A stretch of DNA of 64,000 nt from Gemmatimonadaceae bacterium (GCA_036504815.1 DASXUN010000021.1:1-64000); one strand, 5' to 3'; shown: positions 7,413 through 16,848, numbered from the stretch's first letter. The notes: generated by a model not told the origin, from the letters alone. Translations and numbers: made by a program.

Positions 7413-8672
7413 ATGCCTGCTTCCCTTGCCCCGATCAGCCCTGAGCTCTTCGCTGACTTCAAGGCCGGCAAGGAGACCGCGCTGGAACAGGTTTTCCGCG
7501 CGAACTTCGAAGCCTTCACGCAGGAGGCGAACGAAAAGCTGGACGATCCCGGCGGCGCCCAGAAGGTGGCCGCGAGCGCGTTCCTCGACATCTGGGATCG
7601 GCGCGCCAAGCTCGAGTCGGTCGATCAGATGCAGTCGCTGCTGCATCAGGCCGTGGCCGGGGAGGCGGCGCACGAGATGCGCCGTCGCGCGGCGGCCCAT
7701 CATATGGCGGGGAACCACGCCAAGACCCATGAGCCGACGCCCGCCGAGACGCTCGACCAGTGGTGGGCCAAGGTCTCCGGCGTGCTGCATGCCGCGCATG
7801 CGGATCCATCGGATGTCGCGAAACAGCGCGCCGAGCACAGCCGCCACGAGGCGGCCGCGCACATGAAGAAGGTCGCTGGCAAGAAGCGCACCGGCTTCTA
7901 CGGCGTCATGGTGATCGTCCTGGCGCTCGCCGCCGGGATCCCCCTCTGGTACCTCAACAAGGGCGCCGAGGGGACCAAGGCGCAGTCGCTGCTGAACAAG
8001 GAGGAAGCGAAGTCCATGCGGTCGAAGGACGGCCAGCGCGGCACCGTGACGATGGAGGACAGCGTCGTCGTGCGGCTCGGCTCCTCGACCTACGTGAAGT
8101 ACTCGGAGAGCTATCCGCTCGACGCGCGCGCGATGCAGATCATTGGCGTGGCCGCGATCAAGGCGCCCAAGCTTTCCTCGCCGCTGCTGGTGAAGGTGGG
8201 CAACGTCTGGGTGCACGCGAACGACGCCGAGTTCATTGGGCGTTCATTCATGGAAGACAGCAACTCGGCCATGCTGAAGACGCTGAGCGGCACCGTGACC
8301 GTGGTGGCCGGCAAGACCGAGAAGTCGCTGGCCGCGGGCGCGACGATGCTGGTGCTGAGCAACGGCACGTTCATGGATCTCGACGAGAATCGCGCCGAGT
8401 TCGCGTTCGGATGGATTGGCGGCAACTTCGACGCGCACAACCAGCCGCTGCGGAAGGTGCTGGCCGAATTCCGGAAGTGGTACGGCATCGAGATCACGCC
8501 GAAGGACAGCTCGTTCCTCGATCGTCCGGTGTCGATGTCCGCCTCGCTGGATTCCTCGAAGGTCGCGATGAAGGCGCTTGAGGAAGGGGGCGCCGTGAAG
8601 GTGACGCTGGTGTCCGAAACCAAGGCGACGCTCGTCGATAACGCGGCGAATGTGAAGAAGCCGAAGAAATAG
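7413..8672 (+). CDS. Sigma-region-2-like / transmembrane / FecR / DUF4974 fusion protein
   Basis: The start is fixed by AGGAGG at 7402-7407, giving 419 residues. Residues 10-95 resemble region 2 of ECF sigma factors: ELFADFKAGKETALEQVF, DPGGAQKVAASAFLDIWDRR, and AAHEMRRRAA. The acidic residues normally seen in the DxEDxVQE stretch are lost (GGAQKVAAS), and no region 4 follows. A single membrane segment lies at about 163-180. Residues about 205-320 match a FecR domain (GTVTMEDSVVVRLGSS, LLVKVGNVWVHANDAEF, LSGTVTVVAG). The C-terminus, about 343-410, matches DUF4974 (LRKVLAEFRKWYGIEI...KALEEGGAVKVTLVSE). So a degenerate sigma-like cytoplasmic module replaces the usual FecR anti-sigma domain. The role is inferred to be signal transduction or regulator sequestration. 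Confidence 0.8.
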   Translation: MPASLAPISPELFADFKAGKETALEQVFRANFEAFTQEANEKLDDPGGAQKVAASAFLDIWDRRAKLESVDQMQSLLHQAVAGEAAHEMRRRAAAHHMAGNHAKTHEPTPAETLDQWWAKVSGVLHAAHADPSDVAKQRAEHSRHEAAAHMKKVAGKKRTGFYGVMVIVLALAAGIPLWYLNKGAEGTKAQSLLNKEEAKSMRSKDGQRGTVTMEDSVVVRLGSSTYVKYSESYPLDARAMQIIGVAAIKAPKLSSPLLVKVGNVWVHANDAEFIGRSFMEDSNSAMLKTLSGTVTVVAGKTEKSLAAGATMLVLSNGTFMDLDENRAEFAFGWIGGNFDAHNQPLRKVLAEFRKWYGIEITPKDSSFLDRPVSMSASLDSSKVAMKALEEGGAVKVTLVSETKATLVDNAANVKKPKK

Positions 8673-8686
8673 TTGACCCCATGACG

Positions 8687-8720
8687 AAGGCCCGGTGGAC
8701 GTAACGTCTGCCGGGCCTTT
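8687..8720 (+). terminator. Intrinsic terminator of the FecR-fusion gene
   Basis: AAGGCCCGG (8687-8695) pairs with CCGGGCCTT (8711-8719) across a 15-nt loop. The stem is followed by a T-rich stretch (TTTGTCTTG). It sits 15 bp after the stop codon, as expected. Confidence 0.8.
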
Positions 8721-8787
8721 GTCTTGCGTGCGAATTGATGTCAGGTGAATGCTCACGCCGTGGCGGTGGTGTCCCCGACAAGTTCCG

Positions 8788-8802
8788 ACTAACTTTATTA
8801 GT
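8788..8802. promoter_or_regulatory. Candidate operator upstream of the desaturase gene
   Basis: ACTAA-N5-TTAGT is an inverted repeat 27 bp before the desaturase start, inside a short AT-rich patch in otherwise GC-rich DNA. It looks like a regulator site, but no cognate regulator is adjacent and the half-sites are short. Confidence 0.3.
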
Positions 8803-8829
8803 TGCGCATAAACTCAGGAGAAAGACCGA

Positions 8830-9876
8830 ATGGCCGTAACCGTCCCCGTGTCCGAAGCCCAGGCGACCTCCGCGGTGCCGCAGAATTGGCGTGCGCTGGT
8901 TGCGCCGTATGCGCAGGCCTCGCGGAACCGCTCGCTGTTCCAGTTGGTGACCACGGTCGCCCTGTTGCTGGTGGCGCTCGTGGCGCTGTACTGGGCGCGC
9001 AAGGTGTCGTACCTGCTGACGCTGGCGCTGTCGCTTCCCACGGCCGGACTGCTCACGCGGACGTTCATCATCATGCACGATTGCGGCCACGGTTCGTTCT
9101 TCACGAGCCGCCGGGCCAACGACATCGTGGGCGTGATCACGGGCTTCCTGACGTTCATGCCGTACGCCAAGTGGCGCCGCGAGCACGCGTTGCATCATGC
9201 GTCGTCCGGCGACCTGGACCGCCGGGGCATCGGCGACATCTACACGCTGACCGTGCAGGAGTACTTCTCGAAGGGATGGATGGGGCGGCTGGGCTACCGC
9301 CTGTCGCGGATGCCGGCGTTCCTGCTGACCATCGGCCCGGTGTACTTCTTCCTGCACCAGCGCTTCCCAACGCTGCGCAAGGGCGCGGCCCGCGACGAGC
9401 TCACGAGCGTGCTCCTCACCAACATCTCGGTGATCGGGCTCATTGCCATCCTCGTGATGGTCCTCGGCACGAAGACGCTGCTCACGACGTACCTGCCGGC
9501 GTACTATCTGTCGCTCCTCGGCGGCATCTGGCTCTTCTTCGCGCAGCACCAGTTCGAGGACGCGTACTGGGCCGAGCACGAGGAGTGGGACTATGCCAAC
9601 GCGGCGATTCGCGGGAGTTCGTATCTCAAGCTGCCGCGCATCATGCAGTGGTTCACCGGGAACATCGGCCTGCACCACGTGCATCACCTGGCCCCGAAGG
9701 TGCCGAACTACAAGCTCGAGGCGGCGCACAACTCGCACCCCATGTTCCAGCTGGCGCCGGTGCTCCAGATGCCCGATGCGGTGAAGGTGCTGCGGCTCGC
9801 GCTGTATGACGAGGAGCAGCGCAAGCTCGTCTCCTTCGGCGAGGCCCGGCGCCGCTGGCGCGTGCGGCGGGGGTAG
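8830..9876 (+). CDS. Membrane fatty acid desaturase
   Basis: The 348-residue protein has the three histidine boxes that hold the di-iron centre: HDCGH (83-87), HALHH (119-123) and HHVHH near the C-terminus. They are spaced around hydrophobic segments at about 37-55, 60-80, 150-165 and 200-235. This places it with acyl-lipid omega-3/delta-12-type desaturases that insert double bonds into membrane lipid acyl chains and often respond to cold. AGGAGA at 8816-8821 fits the start. It appears to be a single gene, preceded by the terminator at 8687-8720 and a possible operator at 8788-8802. Electron donor genes are not adjacent. Confidence 0.92.
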   Translation: MAVTVPVSEAQATSAVPQNWRALVAPYAQASRNRSLFQLVTTVALLLVALVALYWARKVSYLLTLALSLPTAGLLTRTFIIMHDCGHGSFFTSRRANDIVGVITGFLTFMPYAKWRREHALHHASSGDLDRRGIGDIYTLTVQEYFSKGWMGRLGYRLSRMPAFLLTIGPVYFFLHQRFPTLRKGAARDELTSVLLTNISVIGLIAILVMVLGTKTLLTTYLPAYYLSLLGGIWLFFAQHQFEDAYWAEHEEWDYANAAIRGSSYLKLPRIMQWFTGNIGLHHVHHLAPKVPNYKLEAAHNSHPMFQLAPVLQMPDAVKVLRLALYDEEQRKLVSFGEARRRWRVRRG

Positions 9877-9908
9877 CGCCTGGGGTTCGGTGCGCTTCGG
9901 GGAGTTCC

Positions 9909-10071
9909 TTCACCACGGAGGCACGGAGGACTGCTTGAGGGCCACGGAGGACGTCCACTTCTTGGGGTAACAACGCGCGCCACGCGATGTTCTGCGTGGC
10001 GCGCTGTCTTTACCCAGAGTCCTGGTGGTTCTCCGTGGCCCTCGGGTCCTTCTCCGTGCCTCCGTGGTGAA
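9909..10071. repeat. Long imperfect inverted repeat (hairpin-forming, MITE/REP-like)
   Basis: The arms 9909-9985 and 9994-10071 are nearly reverse-complementary over about 77 nt. The outer 20 nt (from TTCACCACGGAGGCACGGAG) match exactly, the CACGGAG word recurs within each arm, and the innermost 11 bp (GCGCGCCACGC / GCGTGGCGCGC) pair perfectly around an 8-nt loop. The element fills most of the gap between the convergent desaturase and carbonic anhydrase genes. No ORF lies inside. It could act as a bidirectional terminator or be a non-autonomous mobile element. Confidence 0.85.
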
Positions 10072-10105
10072 AAAGCCCAGTTCACCGGCGACGAAAGCCG
10101 GCTCG

Positions 10106-10738
10106 TCACGCACGCGTCACGGCGGCGATCTGCGCTTCGCACTCCGCCCATGACCGGGCGACGAGGCCGAGGTCCTTCAGGCGACCGTCGCTGAGGCCGT
10201 AGATCCAGCCGTGCACGGTGACGCGCTGTCCGCGTTCCCAGGCGTCGCGCATGATGGTCGTCTCGCAGACATTGCGCACCTGTTCCACCACATTGAGTTC
10301 GCAGAGGCGCCGCAGGCGCGTCTCGCCGTCACCGTGCGCGAGCAGGTGGTGGTACTTGTGCTGCACGTCCTGCACGTGGCGCAGCCAGTTGTCGATGAGT
10401 CCCATGCGGGCGTCCTCAAGCGCGGCGCGCACGCCGCCGCAGCCGTAGTGCCCGCAGACGATCACGTGCTTCACCTTCAGCGCGTCCACCGCGTACTGCA
10501 GCACCGACAGGCAGTTGAGGTCGGTGTGCACCACCACGTTGGCCACGTTGCGGTGCACGAACAGTTCGCCGGGGAGCAGGCCGACGATCTCGTTGGCCGG
10601 CACGCGGCTGTCGGAGCAGCCGATCCAGAGGTACTCGGGCGTCTGCTGCTCGAGCAGCTCGCCGAAGAACGCGGGATTCTCCGCCGCGATGCGGGCGGCC
10701 CAGCGGCGGTTGTTTTCGAAGAGTGAGTGCAGGGGCAC
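10106..10738 (-). CDS. Beta-class carbonic anhydrase
   Basis: The 210-residue protein carries the beta-carbonic anhydrase zinc site: GCSDSRVP with Cys41 and the Asp43-Arg45 dyad, and VIVCGHYGCGG with His97 and Cys100. HRNVANVV is the usual intervening motif. It interconverts CO2 and bicarbonate in the cytoplasm. Length and motifs match the bacterial CynT/Can type. The gene lies 66 bp downstream of the histidine-phosphatase gene on the same strand and converges with the desaturase gene across the inverted repeat. Confidence 0.95.
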   Translation of the reverse strand: MPLHSLFENNRRWAARIAAENPAFFGELLEQQTPEYLWIGCSDSRVPANEIVGLLPGELFVHRNVANVVVHTDLNCLSVLQYAVDALKVKHVIVCGHYGCGGVRAALEDARMGLIDNWLRHVQDVQHKYHHLLAHGDGETRLRRLCELNVVEQVRNVCETTIMRDAWERGQRVTVHGWIYGLSDGRLKDLGLVARSWAECEAQIAAVTRA

Positions 10739-10804
10739 GAGGGCGGGGTGCTGGAGTCGGGTGCAGGGGCCGCGGAAAACGCGGCCTGAGACGAACCGAG
10801 GGCG

Positions 10805-11383
10805 CTAGCGCATGGCGCCTGCCGCGCAGTTGGCCGCGCCTGGCGGATCGGGAACGCCGTACTGGGCGCGAATGAGCGACGCCGCGCCGTGCGACGGGAG
10901 GCGGATGATGTACAGTCCAGCGTACTGCGCGTCGCACAGTTCGGGAAGGCGCGGACCGCCGAGCGCCGCCACGATGAGCGCCACGGTGTTGCTGTGGCCG
11001 ACGACCAGCACGGCGTTTCCCCTGGCTTTCCGCACCGCGTCGGCGACGGCCATCGCGTGCGCCTCGGTGGATGCGCCAAAGGGGACCACATGCGCGGTGA
11101 GCTGCCGGGCCTCGACCACCGGCGCCGCGGTTTCGATGGTGCGCTTGCGCGGCGTCACCAGCACGTCCGTGACGTGCGCGTCGCGCAGGGCCACCGCCAG
11201 TGCCGCGGCGCGTGCTTCCCCGGCCTCGCTCAACGACGGATCCGGATCCGTGACGCTGGCTTTTTCGGCATGGCGCACGACGAAAACCAGCTTGTCGCCG
11301 ACAGCGCTGCCCTGCGCAGGCACGACGGCCGGCGGCGCAAGCATGACGGCGACGAGGAGCATGGCCCGGGACAGCAATCTCAT
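10805..11383 (-). CDS. Exported histidine phosphatase-family protein
   Basis: The ATG at 11383 was chosen because it gives a proper signal peptide (MRLLSRAMLLVAVMLAPPAVVPAQG); the open frame continues upstream without one. The mature part begins VFVVRHAEK, the RH-x catalytic motif of the phosphoglycerate mutase/histidine phosphatase superfamily. The second catalytic His is in VLVVGHSNTVA. The domain is short (192 residues in total), like SixA-type or other small members. It is likely periplasmic, with an unknown phospho-substrate. Cys residues are few (CDAQ, NCAAG). Confidence 0.84.
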   Translation of the reverse strand: MRLLSRAMLLVAVMLAPPAVVPAQGSAVGDKLVFVVRHAEKASVTDPDPSLSEAGEARAAALAVALRDAHVTDVLVTPRKRTIETAAPVVEARQLTAHVVPFGASTEAHAMAVADAVRKARGNAVLVVGHSNTVALIVAALGGPRLPELCDAQYAGLYIIRLPSHGAASLIRAQYGVPDPPGAANCAAGAMR

Positions 11384-11534
11384 CACGACTCCGGGAACTT
11401 GGGGGGTCAGGCACCCGCGCATACGATAAGCCCGTTGCGCGCTTTTCGCCTCTGGGGCCGCGGCGATACGTTTCGGAACCCCCAGCGTGCGCCGGGGTGC
11501 CACTCGGGGTTACCGCTGCCGCTTGGAGCGAAGT

Positions 11535-12986
11535 ATGACTCGCCGTTCAATCCTGCTGTTCATCGCGGTCGCGCTGGCGGTCCTTCCCGCCTCGTCGGCC
11601 TTTGCCCAGCGCGCGCGGCGTTCGCCGGCTCGCCGCGTCCCGGCGAAGCCAGCCGAGTCCCCGCCCAACGTGGTGATCTTCCTCTCCGACGACCTCGGCA
11701 TCGGTGAGATCGGCCCGTGGGGGCAGGCGGAACTGCTGACGCCCAACATCGACCGGCTTGCGCGCGACGGCATGAAGCTGACGGAGATGCGATCCAGCGC
11801 GGCGGTGTGCGGTCCGGCCCGCTGTTCGCTGATGACGGCGCTCCACAACGGCCACTGCCGGCTCGACGACAACGACAATGACTATCTGCGCGCAAGCGAC
11901 CTGACGCTCGCCGAGCGATTGAAGGCCAGGGGCTACGCGACGGGACTTTTCGGCAAGTGGGGGCTCAGCTGGGACAGCGAGCGGGAAAGCTGGCCGAATG
12001 CCAAGGGGTTCGACGCCTTCTTCGGGTTCCGCGACCAGAAGCACGCACACAATTACTTCCCCGAGTATCTCATCAGCAACGGCGACTCGGTGAGCACGGG
12101 GAACGTGGTGCCGTCGCCGGGGCCAATGGGCACCGGTCGCGCGACGACGCGCGTGGCGTATGCGCCGGACCTGATCGGGGCCAGGGCATTCGCCTGGATG
12201 CGGGCAAATGCGAAGAAACCGTTCCTGCTCTACTGGGCCACGACGCTTCCGCACATCAACAATGAGGGCGCGCGCGGATATGACGACGGCGGATACGAAG
12301 TCACCGACCTGGGACCGTACGCCGACAAGCCGTGGCCGATGGCCAAGAAGAGCTATGCGGCGCAGATCTGGCGGCTTGACCGCGACCTTGGGCACGTGCG
12401 CGCCCTGCTGGATTCGCTCGGCGTCGCCAAGCGCACGCTGATCATCTTCCTTTCCGACAACGGCGCCACGATGTTGCGCGGCGCCGACGACGGCACCACC
12501 ACGCAGATTGGGCGCTGGTTCAACGGCACGATGAACTATCGCGGCTACAAGGGCGACCTGTACGAGGGCGGCCTTCGGGTGCCGGCAATCGCCGTCTGGC
12601 CGGGGAAGGTCAGGCCGGGCAGCACCTCGGCCGTGCGTGCCGACTTCACCGACGTGCACGCGACGATCGCCGCCGCCGCCGGATTGCCGGAGCAAAAGGG
12701 CATCGATGGCCGCTCGCTGCTCCCGGCGCTCATCGGCAAGGGCGCCGTGAAGACGAAGGATGCCTTCGTCTGGTTTTCCCCGGACCGCAATCAGAGCGCG
12801 GTGCTCTTCGGCGGATGGAAGGCTGTCTGGATGCGCGATACCCTGCGCCTGTTCAACGTGACGGCGGACCCGGGCGAGACCAAGGACCTCGCCCCGTTGC
12901 AGCCGGAGGTCGTGCAGCGGCTCACCGCCATTCGCGACAGCGCCGACCGGCGCGGCGCGCATCCGGAACCACCGAAGCAGCCGTAG
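11535..12986 (+). CDS. Exported sulfatase (arylsulfatase family)
   Basis: The 483-residue product has a signal peptide ending SSAFAQ and a proline/arginine-rich linker. The sulfatase fold then starts at [11 protein letters not shown], with the paired Asp metal ligands. [11 protein letters not shown] contains the C-x-P-A-R sulfatase signature, so Cys92 should be converted to formylglycine; a formylglycine-generating enzyme is not in this window. GKWGLSW and the later [11 protein letters not shown] (second metal cluster) are also present, with [11 protein letters not shown] between them. It hydrolyses a sulfate ester outside the cytoplasm; the substrate is unknown. It is divergent from the histidine-phosphatase gene. 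Confidence 0.93.
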   Translation: MTRRSILLFIAVALAVLPASSAFAQRARRSPARRVPAKPAESPPNVVIFLSDDLGIGEIGPWGQAELLTPNIDRLARDGMKLTEMRSSAAVCGPARCSLMTALHNGHCRLDDNDNDYLRASDLTLAERLKARGYATGLFGKWGLSWDSERESWPNAKGFDAFFGFRDQKHAHNYFPEYLISNGDSVSTGNVVPSPGPMGTGRATTRVAYAPDLIGARAFAWMRANAKKPFLLYWATTLPHINNEGARGYDDGGYEVTDLGPYADKPWPMAKKSYAAQIWRLDRDLGHVRALLDSLGVAKRTLIIFLSDNGATMLRGADDGTTTQIGRWFNGTMNYRGYKGDLYEGGLRVPAIAVWPGKVRPGSTSAVRADFTDVHATIAAAAGLPEQKGIDGRSLLPALIGKGAVKTKDAFVWFSPDRNQSAVLFGGWKAVWMRDTLRLFNVTADPGETKDLAPLQPEVVQRLTAIRDSADRRGAHPEPPKQP

Positions 12987-13018
12987 CGCGCCGCGACGGG
13001 CGCACCCACTATTGGGAT

Positions 13019-14566
13019 ATGCCAGAGCCTCTCGTCATCGCCAAGTCTGGCAGCGCCGAGCTCGCGCTGCTCCCTGCCCTCGCCAACCGCCACGGATGCG
13101 TCACCGGAGCGACGGGCACCGGCAAGACCATCACGCTGCAGGTGCTGGCCGAACGCTTCTCGGCCATTGGCGTTCCCGTCTTCCTCGCCGATGTGAAAGG
13201 CGACCTGAGCGGCATCGCCAAGGCGGGGCAACCGAGCGAGAAGCTGAGCGAGCGGCTTCAGAAGCTCGCGCTTCCGGCGCCAGCGTGGGGTGCCTGCCCG
13301 GTGACGCTGTGGGACGTGCTCGGCGAGCAGGGACATCCCATCCGCGCGACGATCTCGGACATGGGGCCGCTCCTGCTGGCGCGGCTGCTCAACCTGAACG
13401 ACACGCAGGAGGGCGTGCTCTCCCTCGCGTTCAAGGTGGCCGACGATCACGGCTTGCTCCTGCTCAACCTCGCCGACCTGCGGGCGATCCTGCAGTTCGT
13501 CGGTGACAACGCGGCGCAGGTCAAGACGCAGTACGGCAACGTGTCGGCCGCCAGCATCGGCGCCATCCAGCGCGGCCTGCTGCAGCTCGAGGAACAGGGC
13601 GGCGAGAAGTTCTTCGGCGAGCCGATGCTCAACATCGACGACCTGATGCAGACGGTGGACGGCAAGGGGGTGGTCAACGTCCTCGCCGCCGACCAGCTGA
13701 TGAACAGTCCGCGGCTCTACGCGGCGTTCCTGCTCTGGCTGCTCTCCGAGCTGTTCGAGAATCTTCCCGAGGTCGGCGATGCGGAGAAGCCCAAGCTGGT
13801 CTTCTTCTTCGACGAGGCGCACCTGCTCTTTGCCGACGCACCGCCGGCGCTGCTCGAGAAGGTCGAGATGGTGGTGCGCCTGATTCGCTCCAAGGGCGTC
13901 GGCGTCTACTTCGTCACCCAGAATCCCATCGACATTCCCGACAAGGTGTTGGGCCAGTTGGGCAATCGGGTGCAGCACGCGCTGCGCGCCTTCACGCCGC
14001 GCGACCAGAAGGCGGTGCGCGCGACGGCCGAAACGATGCGCGCCAACCCCGCCCTCGACATCGAGAAGGTGATTCTCGAACTCGCCGTCGGTGAGGCGCT
14101 CGTGTCGCTGCTCGACGCCAAGGGCACGCCCGGCATCACGGAGCGCGCGTGGATGCTCGCGCCGGGTTCGCAGATCGGGCCGGTCACGCCCGACGAGCGC
14201 AAGCAGCTGCTCCAGCGTTCGGTGGTGGCCGGTGTCTACGAGAAGGTAGTTGACCGCGAATCGGCCTTTGAGATGCTGCAGGCGCGCGCGGCCGGGTCGG
14301 CGGCCAGCGCGCCGACCATCGGCGCGCCGACGAACAGCGCCGTTCCGGCTGGTGGTCTTGGCGCCGCCGCGGGCGCCGGCGCGATGGGCGCGGTGCTTGG
14401 CGGCGTCGGCGCGCTGCTCTTTGGCAGCACGGGACCGCGCGGCGGTCGCCACGACGGCCTGCTCGACATCGTCGCCAAGAGCGCGGCGCGCAGCACGGGT
14501 ACGGCGATCTCCCGCGGACTGGTGCGCGGCGTGCTGGGTTCCCTGCTCGGCGGGCGTCGGCGCTAG
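13019..14566 (+). CDS. HerA-like P-loop ATPase, DUF853 (YjgR) family
   Basis: Starting at the ATG at 13019, the 515-residue protein opens with the family's PLVIAKSG and a Walker A motif, GATGTGKT, at 30-37. The Walker B is [13 protein letters not shown]. Other DUF853 hallmarks are [26 protein letters not shown], and [16 protein letters not shown]. The last 80 residues are Ala/Gly-rich and low-complexity, and the protein ends [16 protein letters not shown], as in E. coli YjgR. This is a hexameric HerA/FtsK-superfamily ATPase of unknown cellular role. It starts 32 bp after the sulfatase stop and leads a same-strand run with the cupin and cytochrome genes. Confidence 0.9.
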   Translation: MPEPLVIAKSGSAELALLPALANRHGCVTGATGTGKTITLQVLAERFSAIGVPVFLADVKGDLSGIAKAGQPSEKLSERLQKLALPAPAWGACPVTLWDVLGEQGHPIRATISDMGPLLLARLLNLNDTQEGVLSLAFKVADDHGLLLLNLADLRAILQFVGDNAAQVKTQYGNVSAASIGAIQRGLLQLEEQGGEKFFGEPMLNIDDLMQTVDGKGVVNVLAADQLMNSPRLYAAFLLWLLSELFENLPEVGDAEKPKLVFFFDEAHLLFADAPPALLEKVEMVVRLIRSKGVGVYFVTQNPIDIPDKVLGQLGNRVQHALRAFTPRDQKAVRATAETMRANPALDIEKVILELAVGEALVSLLDAKGTPGITERAWMLAPGSQIGPVTPDERKQLLQRSVVAGVYEKVVDRESAFEMLQARAAGSAASAPTIGAPTNSAVPAGGLGAAAGAGAMGAVLGGVGALLFGSTGPRGGRHDGLLDIVAKSAARSTGTAISRGLVRGVLGSLLGGRRR

Positions 14567-14610
14567 CACCAGCGCGGCGGATCGCGCTTCACCTGGAGAA
14601 CGAACAGACG

Positions 14611-14949
14611 ATGACTGGCGAACCCAAGAAGTCCGATGATCTCGAGCACGCCGTGGCGCTCGCCTCGCTCGTCGACTACCAGCCCGGCGCCGTCGTCAGC
14701 CGGACCATTGTCAAGAAGAAGTCGGGGACCGTCACCGCCTTCGCCTTCGACGAGGGCGAGGGCTTGAGTGAGCACACCGCGGCGTACGACGCCCTGATCG
14801 TCCTGGTCGAGGGCGCGTGCGACGTCACCATTGCGGGTGCCCCGCACCACGTGGCGGCCGGTGAATTGCTCCGGCTCCCAGCCAACCAGCCGCACGCGCT
14901 CAAGGCGACGGAACGCTTCAAGATGCTGCTGGTGATGATCAAGGAATAG
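14611..14949 (+). CDS. Small cupin-domain protein
   Basis: The 112-residue protein is a single cupin barrel. The first motif is GEGLSEHTAAYDALIVLVEG, where G-x5-H and the later E act as metal ligands. The second is HHVAAGELLRLPANQPHALKA, with the closing P-x-x-P-H. The overall form (VVSRTIVKKKSGTVTAFAFDEGE) matches small cupins related to RmlC-like sensor proteins. It sits 44 bp after the HerA-like gene on the same strand. The ligand is unknown. Confidence 0.88.
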   Translation: MTGEPKKSDDLEHAVALASLVDYQPGAVVSRTIVKKKSGTVTAFAFDEGEGLSEHTAAYDALIVLVEGACDVTIAGAPHHVAAGELLRLPANQPHALKATERFKMLLVMIKE

Positions 14950-14998
14950 CGTTCGACGCCGGACGCCGCAGGCAGTGCTTGCCAACGTCGAGGTGGAA

Positions 14999-15475
14999 AT
15001 GAAGCCGCAGATGCTCCCGGGTACACGTGCGATGACCGCGACGCTCTTCCTGTTCGCGCTTGGTTGCTTCGGTGTTACGTCCAAGCCCGCCGCGGACGCC
15101 GAGGCCGCGGACAAGCGCCGGGCGGTGGCGCTGCCCGCCGACGGCCAGCAGGCCGTCTTGCACGAAATGCGCTCCATGCTCGGCGCCATGGGCGCCACCA
15201 TGGGCGCGGCGGTGAAGGGCGACACCGCGGCGCTGTTTGCCGCCGTGGCTCCGGCCGGAACGGCGGCCGCTGCCGATCCCGCGCTGGAATCGATGCTTCC
15301 GGCCGAGTGGAAGGAACTCGCCGAGCGGACGCACGCAGCCTTCGACACGCTCGCGATCGCCGCGCGTCAGTCGCGCACCCCGCAGGCGCTCAAGGACACG
15401 GTGCTGGTGCGGCTCTCGCAGGTGACCGGTTCGTGCACGGCGTGTCACGAGATGTTCCGCGTCACGGTCCGTTGA
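14999..15475 (+). CDS. Cytochrome c'-like lipoprotein with C-terminal heme site
   Basis: GAGGTGG at 14988-14994 supports the ATG at 14999. The N-terminus (MKPQMLPGTRAMTATLFLFALGC) reads as a lipoprotein signal with lipobox ALGC. The mature part is helical, with EWKELAERTHAAFDTLA, and ends with GSCTACHEMFRVTVR, a single CxxCH heme-binding motif very near the C-terminus. That placement is typical of cytochrome c'/c-556 four-helix proteins. At 158 residues the length also fits. It may bind small gaseous ligands or serve in electron transfer. Its 3' end overlaps the convergent permease gene by 14 bp. Confidence 0.8.
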   Translation: MKPQMLPGTRAMTATLFLFALGCFGVTSKPAADAEAADKRRAVALPADGQQAVLHEMRSMLGAMGATMGAAVKGDTAALFAAVAPAGTAAAADPALESMLPAEWKELAERTHAAFDTLAIAARQSRTPQALKDTVLVRLSQVTGSCTACHEMFRVTVR

Positions 15476-16823
15476 GGACAGGCGGTTCCTGCGGCGCGGC
15501 GGGCGCCTTTGCGCGCGCCCGCCGCGCGACACGGTACACCGGCCAGCCGGCCGCGATCAGCACGGTGCCCCACGCCAGCGACTCCCAGCCGGAGCCGTAG
15601 AACGCCCACAACACAAAGACCAGGGCGCAGAGCGTGCAGGCCAGCAGCGCGCCGGTCCGACGAACGCGGCCGTCGCGCATGAAGCGCGCGACGGCCAGCA
15701 CGCAGAAGAGATAGAGCAGCAGGTTGGTCGCGGTCGCCAGCAGGATCGCGAAGTTGTACGCGGCGACGCCGACCTTGGTGTAGGCCATCAGGGTGAGCAG
15801 CGAGGTGATGCCGGCGCCGAGCACGAGGCTTCGCGTCGGCGCACCATGCGCATTCAGCCGCCCGAACCACGGCGGCAGCGTCCCCGCCAGCGCCATGGCG
15901 GCCGGCACCTCGCCGCCCAGCAGCAGCCATCCATTGAGGCAACCGAAGCAGCTCACCACCGCGCAGAGCGCCACGAAACCGCCGGCGATGCTTCCCCACG
16001 AGACGGCGATGAAGTCCGAGACGGGAGCGCCGGATGTGGAGACGACATCAGCCGGCAGCATGAGTGCGACGGCGCAGGTGGCCACCAGGCTCACCACCGC
16101 GCTGAGCGCGGTGCCGGCCATCGTCGCGCGCGGAACGTTCCTGCCCGAATCCTCCACGGCATCGGCCGGCATGGCCGCACTCTCGAGTCCGAGCATCGCG
16201 AAGAGCGTGAGTCCCACGGCGCCCGTCGCCCCGGCGAACGTGAAGCTGTCCGCGTGCACCGGCGGCAGCAGCGACATGCCGCGCACCGACAGCCGCCAAG
16301 CTGCCAGCCCGATGACCGCGACAAACGGAAGCAGCTTGATCACCGAAGTCACCAACTGCACCGTCCCCGCGGCCCGCAGCCCGCGCAGGTTCACCCACGT
16401 CAGCAGCCAGATGGCGCCGAGCGCAGCGATCGGCGCGGTCATCGACGTGGCGGCGAGTCCAGGGACGAGCCGCGTGAAATAGCTGATGCCGGCGATCGTG
16501 ATGCCCGCGTTCGCCGCCCAGATCGACACGACGTATCCCCAGGCGCCAATGAACGCCGCCTCCTCTCCCACGCCGAGCCGCATGAAGCCGAAACTGCCGC
16601 CGGCTTCCGGAAGGGCGCGCGACAACTCGGCAAACACCCACGCCAGGCTGAGCGCGCCAAGGAAAGTCACACCCCAGGCCGCCACCGCGTTCCACCCGAA
16701 CGGCGCGAGGCCGGCCGGGAGCATGAAGATGGCAGAGCCGATGATGTTGCCGACGACAAGCGCCGTGGCGAGCCAGAAGCCGAACTTGCGTCGCGCAACG
16801 TGAGGGGCGGGCGTGTCGGTCAC
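15462..16823 (-). CDS. APC-superfamily amino acid permease (AdiC/YjeH-like)
   Basis: A GTG at 16823 gives a 453-residue protein beginning MTDTPAPHVARRKFGFW, without the long N-terminal extension of the open frame. About 12 hydrophobic segments are visible. The first, ATALVVGNIIGSAIFMLP, holds the G-[SN]-x-I-G-x-G/S-I-F backbone motif used by APC transporters for substrate carboxyl/amino binding. PEAGGSFGFMRLG and LGLESAAMPADAVEDSGRNVPRA are also characteristic of the basic amino acid/polyamine antiporter branch. The amino acid is not identified. It lies just downstream of a class III aminotransferase on the same strand, separated by a terminator (16849-16878). Confidence 0.88.
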   Translation of the reverse strand: MTDTPAPHVARRKFGFWLATALVVGNIIGSAIFMLPAGLAPFGWNAVAAWGVTFLGALSLAWVFAELSRALPEAGGSFGFMRLGVGEEAAFIGAWGYVVSIWAANAGITIAGISYFTRLVPGLAATSMTAPIAALGAIWLLTWVNLRGLRAAGTVQLVTSVIKLLPFVAVIGLAAWRLSVRGMSLLPPVHADSFTFAGATGAVGLTLFAMLGLESAAMPADAVEDSGRNVPRATMAGTALSAVVSLVATCAVALMLPADVVSTSGAPVSDFIAVSWGSIAGGFVALCAVVSCFGCLNGWLLLGGEVPAAMALAGTLPPWFGRLNAHGAPTRSLVLGAGITSLLTLMAYTKVGVAAYNFAILLATATNLLLYLFCVLAVARFMRDGRVRRTGALLACTLCALVFVLWAFYGSGWESLAWGTVLIAAGWPVYRVARRARAKAPAAPQEPPVLNGP

Positions 16824-16848
16824 GGCACGGGGGGCTTGGGGGAAAGAA

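Noticed and set aside
12791-14569. 592-codon minus-strand frame opposite the HerA-like ATPase
   Set aside because: It has no family motif and low-complexity Arg/Leu/Glu content. The plus strand carries Walker A and B motifs and a family-length protein.
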